Shown here in pieces: positions 36,301 through 45,723 of a stretch of 64,000 bases of DNA (position 1 is the first letter of the stretch; each line of letters opens with the position of its first letter). The position numbers and the translations under genes are program-made. The stretch is from Aureococcus anophagefferens (lineage: Eukaryota; Sar; Pelagophyceae; Pelagomonadales; Pelagomonadaceae), in assembly GCF_000186865.1 (NCBI RefSeq), contig NW_008705590.1:267331-331330 (forward strand). Reading direction: 5' to 3'. Under the pieces are notes generated by a model. It made no database searches and had not been told where the DNA came from. It worked only from the letters and a program-made list of their open reading frames with translations.

Positions 36301-39146
36301 ATGCCCCAGTTTCACCAAGGCAGCCCCGCGCCGCCGGTGGCCGGCGCCGAGGCGATGAACGGCATGAAGCGCAGCGTCGCGCGGAGCCACAGCAACCAGC
36401 GCATGGGCAGCGCCTCGGGCGGCTCGCGCCTCGCCCGGACGCCGAGCGGAAAGGCGACCGTGAGCCGCATGAACTCGAAGCAGCGCGTGACCAACGCGGC
36501 GAGCGCGCGCCTCGCGAGCGGCGAGAGCGTGGCGCTGCGCGACGTCAACGGGAACACGGAGCAGGTCATCCAGGCGCTGCAGAACATGATCTCCGACAAG
36601 ACGGGCAACTCGGCGACGGGCGCCGCCTTTCTCCGCGCGCTCGTCTTCGACGAGGCCGCGGACGCGGTCGTCGACCACAAGGTCGCCAACGCGCGCAAGA
36701 TGTTCGACCCGGAGCTGAACATCTCGCTCATGCGCGCCGCGCAGCTGCCGCCGGACATGCGCGGCCGCGCGGAGATGCGGACGATCGCGCGGCACCTCGG
36801 CTGGCACCCCTTCTTCTCGTCCGTGCGCGGCTACCTCAAGCAGAAGCTCTTCCGCAACATCCGCCTCGTGTCGCCGCGCCTCGGCGACGTCGTCGTGCTC
36901 CAGGGCGACCTCGCGGACTCCATCTTCATCTGCTACCACGGCATCTTCGCGGTGCACTCGGCGAGCGACGAGGACCTGTTCACGATCCGGCGGCGGCGCG
37001 ACCGCGTGCTCGCCATCCCCGTGGCCTCCTCCGAGGACGCCTACACGCGGTCGTCGGAGAAGAAGCTGGGCCCGCGCGTCGCGACGCTCAAGCGCGGCAA
37101 CTCCTTCGGCGAGCGCGGGCTCTCGCCGGCCGTGTCCGAGGTGCGCAACGCGACGGTCGCGGCGTTCAGCGACGACTGCCACCTCTTCTGCATCCACCGC
37201 GAGGACCTGCTGGGCGACGGCGGCGTGACCGCGGAGATGAAGCGGCGGCGGCCGACGAACTTCGGGGAGGCGGGGCCCGACGAGCTCCTCCTCGAGGTGC
37301 TGGGCAAGCCCGCGAATTTAAGGACCCAGGGCGACATCGAGCTCATCGCGACCAAGTGCGGCTGGCACGCCTTCTTCGAGGGCGCGGACCCCGAGGCGAC
37401 GCGCGTCGTCTTCCGCCAGCTCAAGGTCGTCCGCGCGCCGCCGGGCCGCGTCGTCCTGTGCCGAATTCAACCACTGGTTTGGGTGGTCCTGACCAAACTT
37501 GAGAATTCTCTAGCTCGGTCAAATCGAAGTCGATTCGGCTGATTTTTGGACGAATCGATTGCTCTCATCGAGTTCTCGAAGCCAAGCCAAAGAAGTTGCG
37601 TCGAAACATTCGCGTACGCTCACATTGAAGTCGGGTTGAAGATTTGAATTCGGCACAGGCGTCGTCGTGCTCCAGGGCGACCTCGCGGACTGCTTCTACC
37701 TCGTCTACTGGGGCGGCTGCAGCGTCTGGGCCACGCCCAAGGCCAAGGCGCTCAACCAGTGGAAGGGCCTCAATTTGTGGATCCCCGAGGACGGCGCCGA
37801 CGACGGGAAGCCGCGCGTCTGCAAGCTGCCCGTCGCGCTCCGTGTGGAAATCAAATATTCAACCCGACTTCAATGTGCGCGTATGCGACGGTTTCGACGC
37901 AAGCTCTTCTGCTGTGCTTCGAGAACTCAATGAGAGAAAACGATCCATCCAAAAGTCAGCCGAAACGACTTCGATTCGACCGAGCTCGAGAGTTCTGAAG
38001 TTTGGTGGGGACCCCCCATACCAGTGGTTGATTTCCGCCCAGGTCGCGCTCGCGGGCAAGCAGGTCGCGAAGCTCGAGACGGGCCAGAGCTTCGGCGAGA
38101 GCGGCCTGGACCCGGCGGGGAACAAGCGCCGCACGGCGTCGATCATCTCCATGGGCGCGCGCGCGCCGCGCGGCGACGGCTCGCCCATCCGGCCCGACGC
38201 GCCGCGCGACGGCGACACGCTCCTCCTCGTCGTCTACCGCGACGACATCGACAACCGCACGCAGCAGGCGGCGAACGCGACGCAGGACGCCGCGCGGCGC
38301 GCGTCGTTGAGCGGCGCCGTCGACGAGGCGACGGGCGAGCGGCTCACGCAGGCGCAGATCGACGAGGCCGCGGACGACCTCGCCATCGCCGAGTCGGAGG
38401 TCGCGCGGCGCAAGACGGAGTGCCAGTCTTTGGAGGCGCGCGACGTCGCGCCCGCGCGCGAGCGGCGCCGGTCCTCCGTCGTCGCGCGCGAGACCGAGGA
38501 GCAGGCCGAGCGCAAGTCGCGCGCGTCCGCGCTCCGGAGCCGGCTCTCCGCGACGGGCGGCGGCGTCCGCGCGCGCAAGTCCCTCCGGAGCCGCATCTCC
38601 AACGCGGGCGCCGAGGACCAGCTCAAGGGCATCGCGGCCCTCGCCCTCGCCCACGAGGAGCACCGCGGCGACACCATCGACGAGGAGGACAGCGGCGACT
38701 CGTCCACGGGCGACGAGTCGTCGGGCGACGACCTCGAGGACTCGCTCGAGGACGCGTCGCGCGACCTCGACGACTCGGCGGAGGCGTCCGCGGGCAAGGC
38801 CCCGGAGGAGCCGCCGGACGCCGACGACGCGGGCATCGACGTCAACGACGAGGAGCTCGAGCGCGACTGGAACAAGTGGCGCCGCGTCGCCTACGTCGTC
38901 GAGCTCGAGAACTACGACAAGCTCACCAAGGGCGGCCGCATGACGAAGATCCGCGACTCGAAATCGAAGAAGAAGCGGGGCACGTCGGCCCAGCGCAAGG
39001 GGTCCGGCGCGCCGAGCGGCAGCGGCGACAGCGACCTCGACGCGGCCGTCGCCGCGCGGCGCCGCAAGGAGTCCGTCTCCGACGGCGGCCCCGACGAGGA
39101 CGCGCCGGGGAAGGACGAGGAGGAGCGGCCGGCGGAGCCGACTTAA
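36301..39146 (+). CDS. Double cyclic-nucleotide-binding-domain protein
   Basis: Exons 36301-37447, 37659-37831 and 38043-39146, 807 residues. Two cNMP-binding folds. The first has VSPRLGDVVVLQGDLADSIF, ICYHGIFAVHS and the phosphate-binding-cassette-like GNSFGERGL. The second has APPGR|VVVLQGDLADCFYLVYWGG and, after a further intron, LETGQSFGESGL. Both introns are family B introners inside the second domain, 173 bp apart. The long C-terminus is charged and helical (RRKTECQSLEARD region, acidic DSSTGDESSGDDLEDSLED run, Lys-rich end) and predicted disordered or coiled. No kinase domain is present, so it is a regulator or scaffold. The TAA overlaps the stop of the convergent HD gene. Confidence 0.8.
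37448..37658 (+). mobile_element. Introner element, family B, first copy in cNMP-binding gene
   Basis: Intron of exactly 211 bp, phase 1. TSD GCGTCGTC. Perfect 13-bp TIR CTGTGCCGAATTC...GAATTCGGCACAG. Donor GC, acceptor CAG. Same orientation as the gene. Confidence 0.92.
37832..38042 (-). mobile_element. Introner element, family B, second copy in cNMP-binding gene
   Basis: Intron of exactly 211 bp, phase 0. TSD GTCGCGCT plus C. Ends CCGTGTGGAAATCAA and TTGATTTCCGCCCAG. Donor GT, acceptor CAG. Opposite orientation to the gene and to the copy 173 bp upstream. Confidence 0.92.
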
Positions 39147-39919
39147 GGTGCTAGGCAGTAGCGCGCGGCGGCGGCCGCGGCGGCCGCGGCGCACGCGACC
39201 TGCGCGGCGAGCTCGGCGCGCAGGCGCCACTTCTCCGCCGCCGCGTTCCGCCGCGCGTCGGCCTCGCGCGCCGCGAAGCGGTCCGAGGAGAAGACGGTGT
39301 GGGCCGGCGACGCCGCGGACGCGAGGAATCGCGACCGGCCGAAGCGCCAGCCGACGCCGGAGACGTGCGCGTACTCCCGGCGCACGTTCGCCGCGTAGCG
39401 CAGGTACGTCGGCCGGTCCGCCGCGAGGATGGCCATGTCGAAGTCCATGAAGAGGCGGCAGTCGCCGCCCGCGTCGGCGCCGCAGCGGTGCGTGAACGTG
39501 AGCTCGATCCACCGGACCACCCGCTCGCGACGCGGCGCGGAGAACGCGACGGGGTTGACGGCCTCCCTGGCGAAGGCGGCGAAGCGCTCGGCGGACCGGC
39601 GCTCGTTGGCGCCGCCGCCGCCGTGTTTGGCGTCGTAGACGACGTCGTGGAAGAACGTCGCGAGCTCCACGGCCTCGGCGTCGTCCAGCGCGTCGCGCGC
39701 GTCGAACGCGAGGGTCAGCATGGCGTCGACGTGCTCGAGCGTGTGGTAGAAGCGACCCGGGCCCTCGTAGCTGTCGCGCAGCTCCCGCCACCAGGCCTCC
39801 GCCGCGTCGTCGGCGACGTGCAGGCTGTGGCAGAGCGCGAACCACCGGCGCCGCGTCCGCTCGACGACGGCGGGAGACGTTTTGCATGCGTAGCACTTGT
39901 TCGGCATCATCGCGGCCAT
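39143..39919 (-). CDS. HD-domain metal-dependent phosphohydrolase
   Basis: 258 residues, intronless. The HD signature is visible: RFYHTLEHVDAML, then FFHDVVYDAKHGGG with the His-Asp pair, and a downstream FMDFDMAILAADRPTYLRYA giving a further metal-ligand Asp. This is the pattern of predicted small HD phosphohydrolases; the substrate is unknown. A CYACKTSP pair near the N-terminus is unexplained. The TAA (39145-39143) overlaps the TAA of the cNMP-binding gene on the other strand. Confidence 0.75.
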   Translation of the reverse strand: MAAMMPNKCYACKTSPAVVERTRRRWFALCHSLHVADDAAEAWWRELRDSYEGPGRFYHTLEHVDAMLTLAFDARDALDDAEAVELATFFHDVVYDAKHGGGGANERRSAERFAAFAREAVNPVAFSAPRRERVVRWIELTFTHRCGADAGGDCRLFMDFDMAILAADRPTYLRYAANVRREYAHVSGVGWRFGRSRFLASAASPAHTVFSSDRFAAREADARRNAAAEKWRLRAELAAQVACAAAAAAAAARYCLAP

Positions 39920-40000
39920 GCCGCTGTGGTGTTTCGCCTCAGACGGCTGCTGTTACGGGGAGCTTCACGCAGCACCCTCGATTTTTACCGCAAGGACGAT

Positions 40001-40035
40001 CAAGGGGATCTTCAAGATACTTGAAGATCCCCTTG
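40001..40035. repeat. 35-bp near-perfect palindrome with 7-bp flanking direct repeat
   Basis: CAAGGGGATCTTCAAG, a 3-base centre ATA, then the exact inverse arm. The heptamer GGACGAT abuts both sides (39994-40000 and 40036-40042). This lies in the promoter region between the divergent HD and kinesin genes. It could be the footprint of a tiny palindromic insertion with TSD, or a structured regulatory site. Confidence 0.6.
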
Positions 40036-40155
40036 GGACGATGAACCTTTGATGATGCCGCCAAACGTGCCGCTAACACCGAAGGGATGAAAGCCAGCCC
40101 AGTAATCCAGTAGGGAGGCTGCCCGCCAGTAGGCGAGGCTGCCTCCAAAAGAGGG

Positions 40156-42968
40156 ATGTCGGAGGCCATGTTCGCGGCGGCGACGGCGGCGCTCCAGCAG
40201 GCCGTCGCCCTCTCGCGCGAGGAGCGCGACGGCGCGCTCGCGACGGCGGCGCAGGAGGTGCGGGCGCGGGAGACGGCCGTGCGGGTGCAGGGCGAGCTCG
40301 AGGCCATGGTGGCGCAGGCGACGGCGCAGCGCGAGGCCTGCGCCGCCGAGGCGAGCGCCGCGGCGGACCGGGGCGCGGCGTCGGCGGCGGCGGCGGCGGC
40401 GGCGGCGGCGCGGAGCGAGGCGTGCGAGGCGTCGCTCGTGGCCGTCGGCGCGGAGCGCGACGCCTGGGCGTCGCGGGCCGCGGAGCTCGAGGCGTCGCTC
40501 CAGTACGTGGAGGCCGCGCGCGAGGCCGCGGAGGCGCGCGCGGCCGAGGCCGAGGACGCGCTCGCGGCGTCGGCCGCGCGCGCCGGGAGGCGGCGCTCGA
40601 GACGCTGCGGCGCGACTGCGTCGCCGAGGCGAGCCGCCAGCTCGCGGCCGACGCCGCGCGGTCCGAGGCCCGGGGCGACGCCGACGCCGCGCGGGCCCGG
40701 GCCGACGCCGCGCGCGCGGAGGACGCGGCGCTGTCCGCGCGCGCCGCGGACGTCGCCGCGCGCGCGCTCGCGGCCGCGTGCGCGGCCGCGGCGGAGGCGC
40801 GCGTCGCCGAGGCGTCGGACGCGGCGCTCGGCGCGTTCACGGCCGCGTCCGCCGACGACCGGCGCCGCGTCGTCGAGGCCTGGGCCGAGGACCGCGCTGC
40901 GACGACGACGCGGTTCCTCGAGCGCCTCGAGGCCCTGGACCGCGAGCTCGCCCTGGAGCGCGCGGCGGCGGAGGTGGCGGCCTTCGCGCTGAGCGACGCC
41001 CTCGAGGACCTCGCGCCCGTCGCGGCGATCCTCGAGATCGAGGGCGAGGACCGCGGGTCGCGGTCCGCGTCGCTCGAGCGCGCCGACGACTGCGAGACGC
41101 TCTACCACCCCTTCCCGACGCTCCTCGTCGAGCGGCCGCGCGAGGCGCCGCGGCCCGCGTCGCCCGCGGGCGCGGACCCCGTCGGCGTCGAGGGCCCCGT
41201 CGACGATGGCCCGGGCAAGGTTGATCCCGCGCCGCGGCTCCGGCTGCTGGCGGCGACGCTGCGGCGCCGGTCGGCGGCGCTGCGCGGGGCCATCGAGGAC
41301 GCCGTCGCCGCGTGCGACGCCGCGGCCGTCGCCGCCTACGAGGCCGAGTGCGAGGCCGAGCGCGCCGCGGCGGAGCTCGCGGCGGAGGCGGAGGAGGAGG
41401 AGGACGACGACGACGGCGCGTCGTCGAGCCGGTCGTCGGCGTCGCCGGCGGCGGCGCTCGAGGCGGCGCCGGGGACGCCGCGCGCGCGGGGCAAGAAGCG
41501 GTGCTCCGTGGACCTGCTGTCGCCGCCGAAGCGGTGGCGCGAGGCCGCGGCGACCGGCGCGGCCGCGCCGCTCCGCGGCGGCGACCTCGCGGGCGTCTGC
41601 GACGACGTCGAGGCGCGCGCCGAGGAGGACGACGGCGGCGACGGCGCCGTCAAGGTCTGGGTGCGCGTGCGGCCCGTCAAGGCCGGCGACGACGCGGAGG
41701 ACGTCCTCGACGCGGACGGGTCCGCGCTCGTGCTCCGGGACCCGGCGATCCCGGGCCTCGTGCAGCGCTTCGACTTCGACGGCGTGCTGGACTCGCGCGC
41801 GGGCGCGACCCAGCGGCGCGTCTTCGACGACGTCGGGCGAGACGTCGTGCTCTCGGCGTTCCGAGGCTTCAACACGACGCTCTTCGCGTACGGCCAGACG
41901 GGCTCGGGGAAGACGCACACCATGGTCGGCGACGACGACCGGCCGGGCCTCGTGCCCTTCGTCGCGACGGCGCTCTTCGCCCTCGAGGCGCGCCGCGCGG
42001 CGCGCGACGGCGACGACGGCGACGACGACGCGCCGTACCTCGCGGCGCGCGGCGAGCGGCGCGTCGACGCGGCCTACCTGGAGATCTACCAGGACCAGCT
42101 CCGCGACCTCCTGGGCGACGACGACGACGCGGCGGCGCTGAAGCTGCGGGAGCACCCGAAGCGCGGCGTCTACGTCGAGGGCCTCACGCGGTGGGCGCTC
42201 GAGTCGCCGCGGGAGCTGCTGGACCTGCTGGAGGTCGGCGCGGCGCGGCGCACGGTGGCGGCGACGCGCATGAACCGCGACTCGTCGCGGTCGCACGCGG
42301 CGCTCTTCCTGACCTTCGACGACGGCCGCGGCGCGTCGACGCAGCTGACCTTGGTGGACCTCGCGGGGTCCGAGCGCACGCGGAAGAGCGGCGCGAGCGG
42401 CAAGGCGGCGCAGATGCGCGAGGCCTGCGCCATCAACTCGTCGCTGTCGACGCTGGGCCGCTGCGTCGCCGCGCTCGTCGCCGCGCGGAAGCACGCGGCG
42501 GACGGCGCCGCGGGCCCGGCGCCGCCCGCGCCGCCCTTCCGCGACAGCCCCCTGACCTGGCTCCTCCGCGAGGCCTTGGTCGGCGACTCGCGGACCTGGA
42601 TGATGGCCTGCGTCGACGCGAGCGACGCGCAGCGCGGCGAGACGCACAGCACGCTGCGGTACGCGGCGTCGGCCCGGAGCCTCCGGACGCGCGCCAAGGT
42701 CAACGCGGACCCCGTCGCGGCGCTGCTCAAGGCCCTGCGCGCCGAGGTCGAGGACCTCAAGGCCCAGCTCGCGGCCGCCGGCGGCCGCGGCGCGCCGCGC
42801 GCGGCCGCGGCGCCGCCGCCGCCGGCGCAGCTCCCGCCGCAGCCCGCGCTCGCGCTCCGCGCGTCCCTGGGCTTCCTCGACGCCGCCGACGACCTCTGCG
42901 ACGAGCTCGGCGACGCGCGCAGCGACGGCGACGACGAGGGCGACGAGGACGAGGGCTGGGGCACGTAA
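40156..42968 (+). CDS. Kinesin motor protein with long N-terminal coiled coil, apparent frameshift
   Basis: About 937 residues if one missing base at about 40586-40589 is allowed for (AASAARA continues as REAALETLRRD). The N-terminal 500 residues are Ala/Glu/Arg-rich coiled coil with a Lys-rich, basic pre-motor segment. The motor starts at VKVWVRVRPV (about residue 497): P-loop FAYGQTGSGKTHTM near 578, switch I NRDSSRSHAAL near 706, switch II LVDLAGSERTRKSG near 734, and the SSLSTLGRCVAAL helix. A short post-motor coiled coil and an acidic tail (DGDDEGDEDEGWGT) follow. A motor in the C-terminal half after coiled coil recalls kinesin-14, but the subfamily cannot be assigned by eye. Confidence 0.85.
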
Positions 42969-43066
42969 GTGCAGGTGAGTTTTTTATTTTTTTGAACAGC
43001 GGGGGGTCGCGGGGCCCGCGCGGCGCGGGGGGGGGCGCGCCGCGCGCGGGCGTGCCGCGCGCGGCG

Positions 43067-43444
43067 TCATTGCGGCGCGCAGAAGGCGCCGCGGGGCGCC
43101 GCCGGGCCCTGGGTCTTGGCGACGTAGCGCGCGGCGCGCCGCCGGCCCGGGCCGCGCGGGCGGACGCCGGGCCGCGCCTTGCCGCCGGGGCCGCGGTTCC
43201 GGTTGCGCGCCTCCTGGGCGAGGGCGTTCTGGATGGACTCGATGGGGTAGGTGCTGACGAGGGGCTTGTAGGTCCAGATGGACGGCGCGCTGCCGCGCGT
43301 GAGGTAGTAGTCGGACAGGGCGACGTTGGACAGCGGCGACAGGGCCTCGAAGCTGTCGGCGCCCTCCTCCCACTTGAAGCCGAGGAGCGCGGAGGCGGGC
43401 GCGGGCGGCGCGCGGGCGCTGGGACCGGGGGCGAGGCTGTACAT
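43067..43444 (-). CDS. Small hypothetical protein
   Basis: 125 residues, ATG 43444 to TGA. Central coding-like stretch LGFKWEEGADSFEALSPLSN, LSDYYLTRGSAPSIWTYKPL and VSTYPIESIQNALAQEARNR, then a basic Gly/Pro/Arg-rich tail ending in FCAPQ. Amino-acid variety in the middle argues against a shadow frame, and no competing frame on the other strand looks real. Family unknown. It converges on the kinesin stop at about 100 bp. Confidence 0.5.
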   Translation of the reverse strand: MYSLAPGPSARAPPAPASALLGFKWEEGADSFEALSPLSNVALSDYYLTRGSAPSIWTYKPLVSTYPIESIQNALAQEARNRNRGPGGKARPGVRPRGPGRRRAARYVAKTQGPAAPRGAFCAPQ

Positions 43445-43741
43445 GGCTGCGTGACTCGGGTCGAGGCAATGGGCTGTTGTTTAGATCTCGGTCTCGAGCG
43501 TGCGAAGTGCCCTAAGCGCCCTGCAGGCCAATGTTGTCCACCCTTATCTTCTCACCTCAGAAGTAACTCAACACACTCGTGCAGTACTGCAACCATATAT
43601 TTTAGTTGAGTTTAAGTGAGAAATTCAAGGCCATGTCAAAAGGTAACATACCTCCGACCCTGTTGGTGCTGTAGCCATGCAGCTAAGGTGCAGCCCCAGT
43701 CCATCGGCGCAGACCAGCCTGGGCTGCCGCCTCGCGCGACC

Positions 43742-45130
43742 ATGATGTTCGCCATGATCGACGACGACGGCCCGCGCGCGTCCATGATCCGCGTGCTCAA
43801 GGACCAGATCGCCGCCGCCGAGCGCCAGGTCGCCGGTGCGCGCGACGACGGGTTAAAGACCGTGGCGCGGAACCTGCTCATGCAGCTGTCCTACGGCCTC
43901 GGGTCGACGCTGGGCCAGCTCACGGCCGAGGAGCGCCTCACGCTGGTCCTCGACGGCTGCGTCGGCCCCGGCGACGGGTCCGAGGCCACGCAGGCCGCCG
44001 CGGACCGGCTCTGCTACGAGGAGGCCGCCGCGCGGCTGTCGACGGCCGTCGGCCTCGCGCCCGGCGGCAAGTGGCCCGAGGCCGAGGACGCGCTCGCCGC
44101 GGCCCTCGCCGGCCTCGGCGGGGCCAGCGCGGCGCCGCCGGACCGCGCGTCGCCGGCGACGGTCGCCGCGCTCTTCGACGACTTCGCGCAGAGCTTCGAC
44201 GACACGATGGCCGAGGTCGCCTACGAGGCGCCCATGCTCGCGGCGGCGACCGTCGACGCGCGCGTGACCTGGGACCGGCGCGGCCGCGCCTACGAGACGT
44301 GCTGCGACGTCGGCTGCGGCACGGGCCTCGGCGCCGCGGCCGTCGCCGCGTCCGTCGCGGGCCCGTTCGTCGGCCTCGACGCGTCCAGACGCATGGCCGA
44401 GCGCGCCCGGGCCCGGCGGCGCTTCGACGAGGCGAACGGGGCGCCCGTCTACGGCGAGGTCCTCGTGGGCGACGTCCTCGAGGAGCGGACGGTGGCCGCG
44501 GCCGCCGACCGGGGCCCGTACGACCTCGTCTTGGCCGTGGACGTCGCGTGCTACTTCGGCGCGCTCGAGCCGCTGCTCGACGTCTTCGAGTTCCTGGCCA
44601 AGCCCGGCGGCGACGTCGTCTTCTCCGTCGAGCGCGCGGGCGACGACGCGGAGGACTGGGCGCTCGCGGAGACGGGCCGCTACAAGCACGACGTCCGGTA
44701 CGTCATCCGCGCGGCCGCGGCCGCGGGCCTCGAGTGCCTCGAGCGGCGCGGGCTCTCGGGCACGGGCCGCACGGAGGACGGCAAGCCCGTGCGCGTCACC
44801 GTGCTCTGCCTCACGAAGCCCGACCCCGCGAACGCGCCGCCGGCGCCGCCGGACGGCGACCACCCCGTCGTCGAGGCCGAGGCGCCGCCGCCCGTGCCGC
44901 CCGCGGCGGCGCCGCCGCGCGCGCGGACCGCGGCGCCGGGCCTCCGCGCGTCGACGCCGCCCGCGGGGCCCCGGACCGCGGCGACGTCGCCGCGGCAGCT
45001 CAAGCTCCAGCGGCCGGGGTCGTCGACGGCGCGCGCGCGGCCCGCGGCGCGGCCCGCGACGACGCCGGAGGCGCGGCGGCCCCTCCCCGGCCTGCCGCGC
45101 GCGACCCCGTCCTTCCCGTCCGTGCGATAG
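43742..45130 (+). CDS. SAM-dependent methyltransferase, TPR-methyltransferase type
   Basis: Intronless, 462 residues from the tandem ATGs at 43742 and 43745. N-terminal helical region (MIRVLKDQIAAAERQVAGAR), then LFDDFAQSFDDTMAEVAYEA, which resembles the pre-motif helix of predicted TPR-containing methyltransferases (COG4976-like). Motif I is CCDVGCGTGLGAAAVA; then FVGLDASRRMAERAR, LVLAVDVACYFGALEPLLDV and GGDVVFSVERAGDD. The last 90 residues are Pro/Ala/Arg-rich and disordered. Substrate unknown. Its stop is 11 bp from the stop of the convergent small gene. Confidence 0.75.
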   Translation: MMFAMIDDDGPRASMIRVLKDQIAAAERQVAGARDDGLKTVARNLLMQLSYGLGSTLGQLTAEERLTLVLDGCVGPGDGSEATQAAADRLCYEEAAARLSTAVGLAPGGKWPEAEDALAAALAGLGGASAAPPDRASPATVAALFDDFAQSFDDTMAEVAYEAPMLAAATVDARVTWDRRGRAYETCCDVGCGTGLGAAAVAASVAGPFVGLDASRRMAERARARRRFDEANGAPVYGEVLVGDVLEERTVAAAADRGPYDLVLAVDVACYFGALEPLLDVFEFLAKPGGDVVFSVERAGDDAEDWALAETGRYKHDVRYVIRAAAAAGLECLERRGLSGTGRTEDGKPVRVTVLCLTKPDPANAPPAPPDGDHPVVEAEAPPPVPPAAAPPRARTAAPGLRASTPPAGPRTAATSPRQLKLQRPGSSTARARPAARPATTPEARRPLPGLPRATPSFPSVR

Positions 45131-45140
45131 GTCCTTTTTC

Positions 45141-45551
45141 TTACGTGGGCAGGACGAGCTCGAGCGCGACGACGCCCTCGAGGGTCGCCGCCGCCGAGCA
45201 GAGGCGGAGCGCGGCCAGGGGCTGTTGGGCCGCGTCCTCGAACGCGAGCACGGCGCCGACGAGGTCCGCCTTCGGCACCGGCGCCGACGCGCGGCCGTCG
45301 GCCGATCGGAAGACGCCGCCGTCGCACGCCACCAGCGCGCTGAAGAACGCCGTCGGGCACAGCGCGACGATGGCCGCGACGCTCGCGCCGACGTAGGCGC
45401 CGCTCGCCGTCCGCGGCAGCTCCTTCAGCGTCGCGAGCGACAGCTGGGCGCAGTGCTTGCCCGCCAGGACTCGAAAGTCGGGCGCGACGGCGTCGTCCGC
45501 GACGGCGCCGGCGATGGCTTTCACGAAGCCGGGCTCGAGCTGGGCTGCCAT
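45141..45551 (-). CDS. Hypothetical small protein
   Basis: 136 residues, ATG 45551. Composition is Ala/Val/Leu-rich with alternating strands and helices ([60 protein letters not shown]). No signal peptide or motif is recognised. The intact frame fits neatly between convergent and divergent neighbours, supporting a real gene. Confidence 0.55.
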   Translation of the reverse strand: MAAQLEPGFVKAIAGAVADDAVAPDFRVLAGKHCAQLSLATLKELPRTASGAYVGASVAAIVALCPTAFFSALVACDGGVFRSADGRASAPVPKADLVGAVLAFEDAAQQPLAALRLCSAAATLEGVVALELVLPT

Positions 45552-45723
45552 GGGGCGTCACTCGCAGCTCTTACAAGCGCGGCTCTCTCACGAAGCAGCC
45601 CGTGCCGACGACATATGCATGGCTACAACATCCGTTCATCATCAGCCCAGATTTCAAACTCGAGGTGAGGCTCTTCTCTGAGAGTCTCCGCCGGCGCGGC
45701 CTGAACCACCACAGCACAACCGC

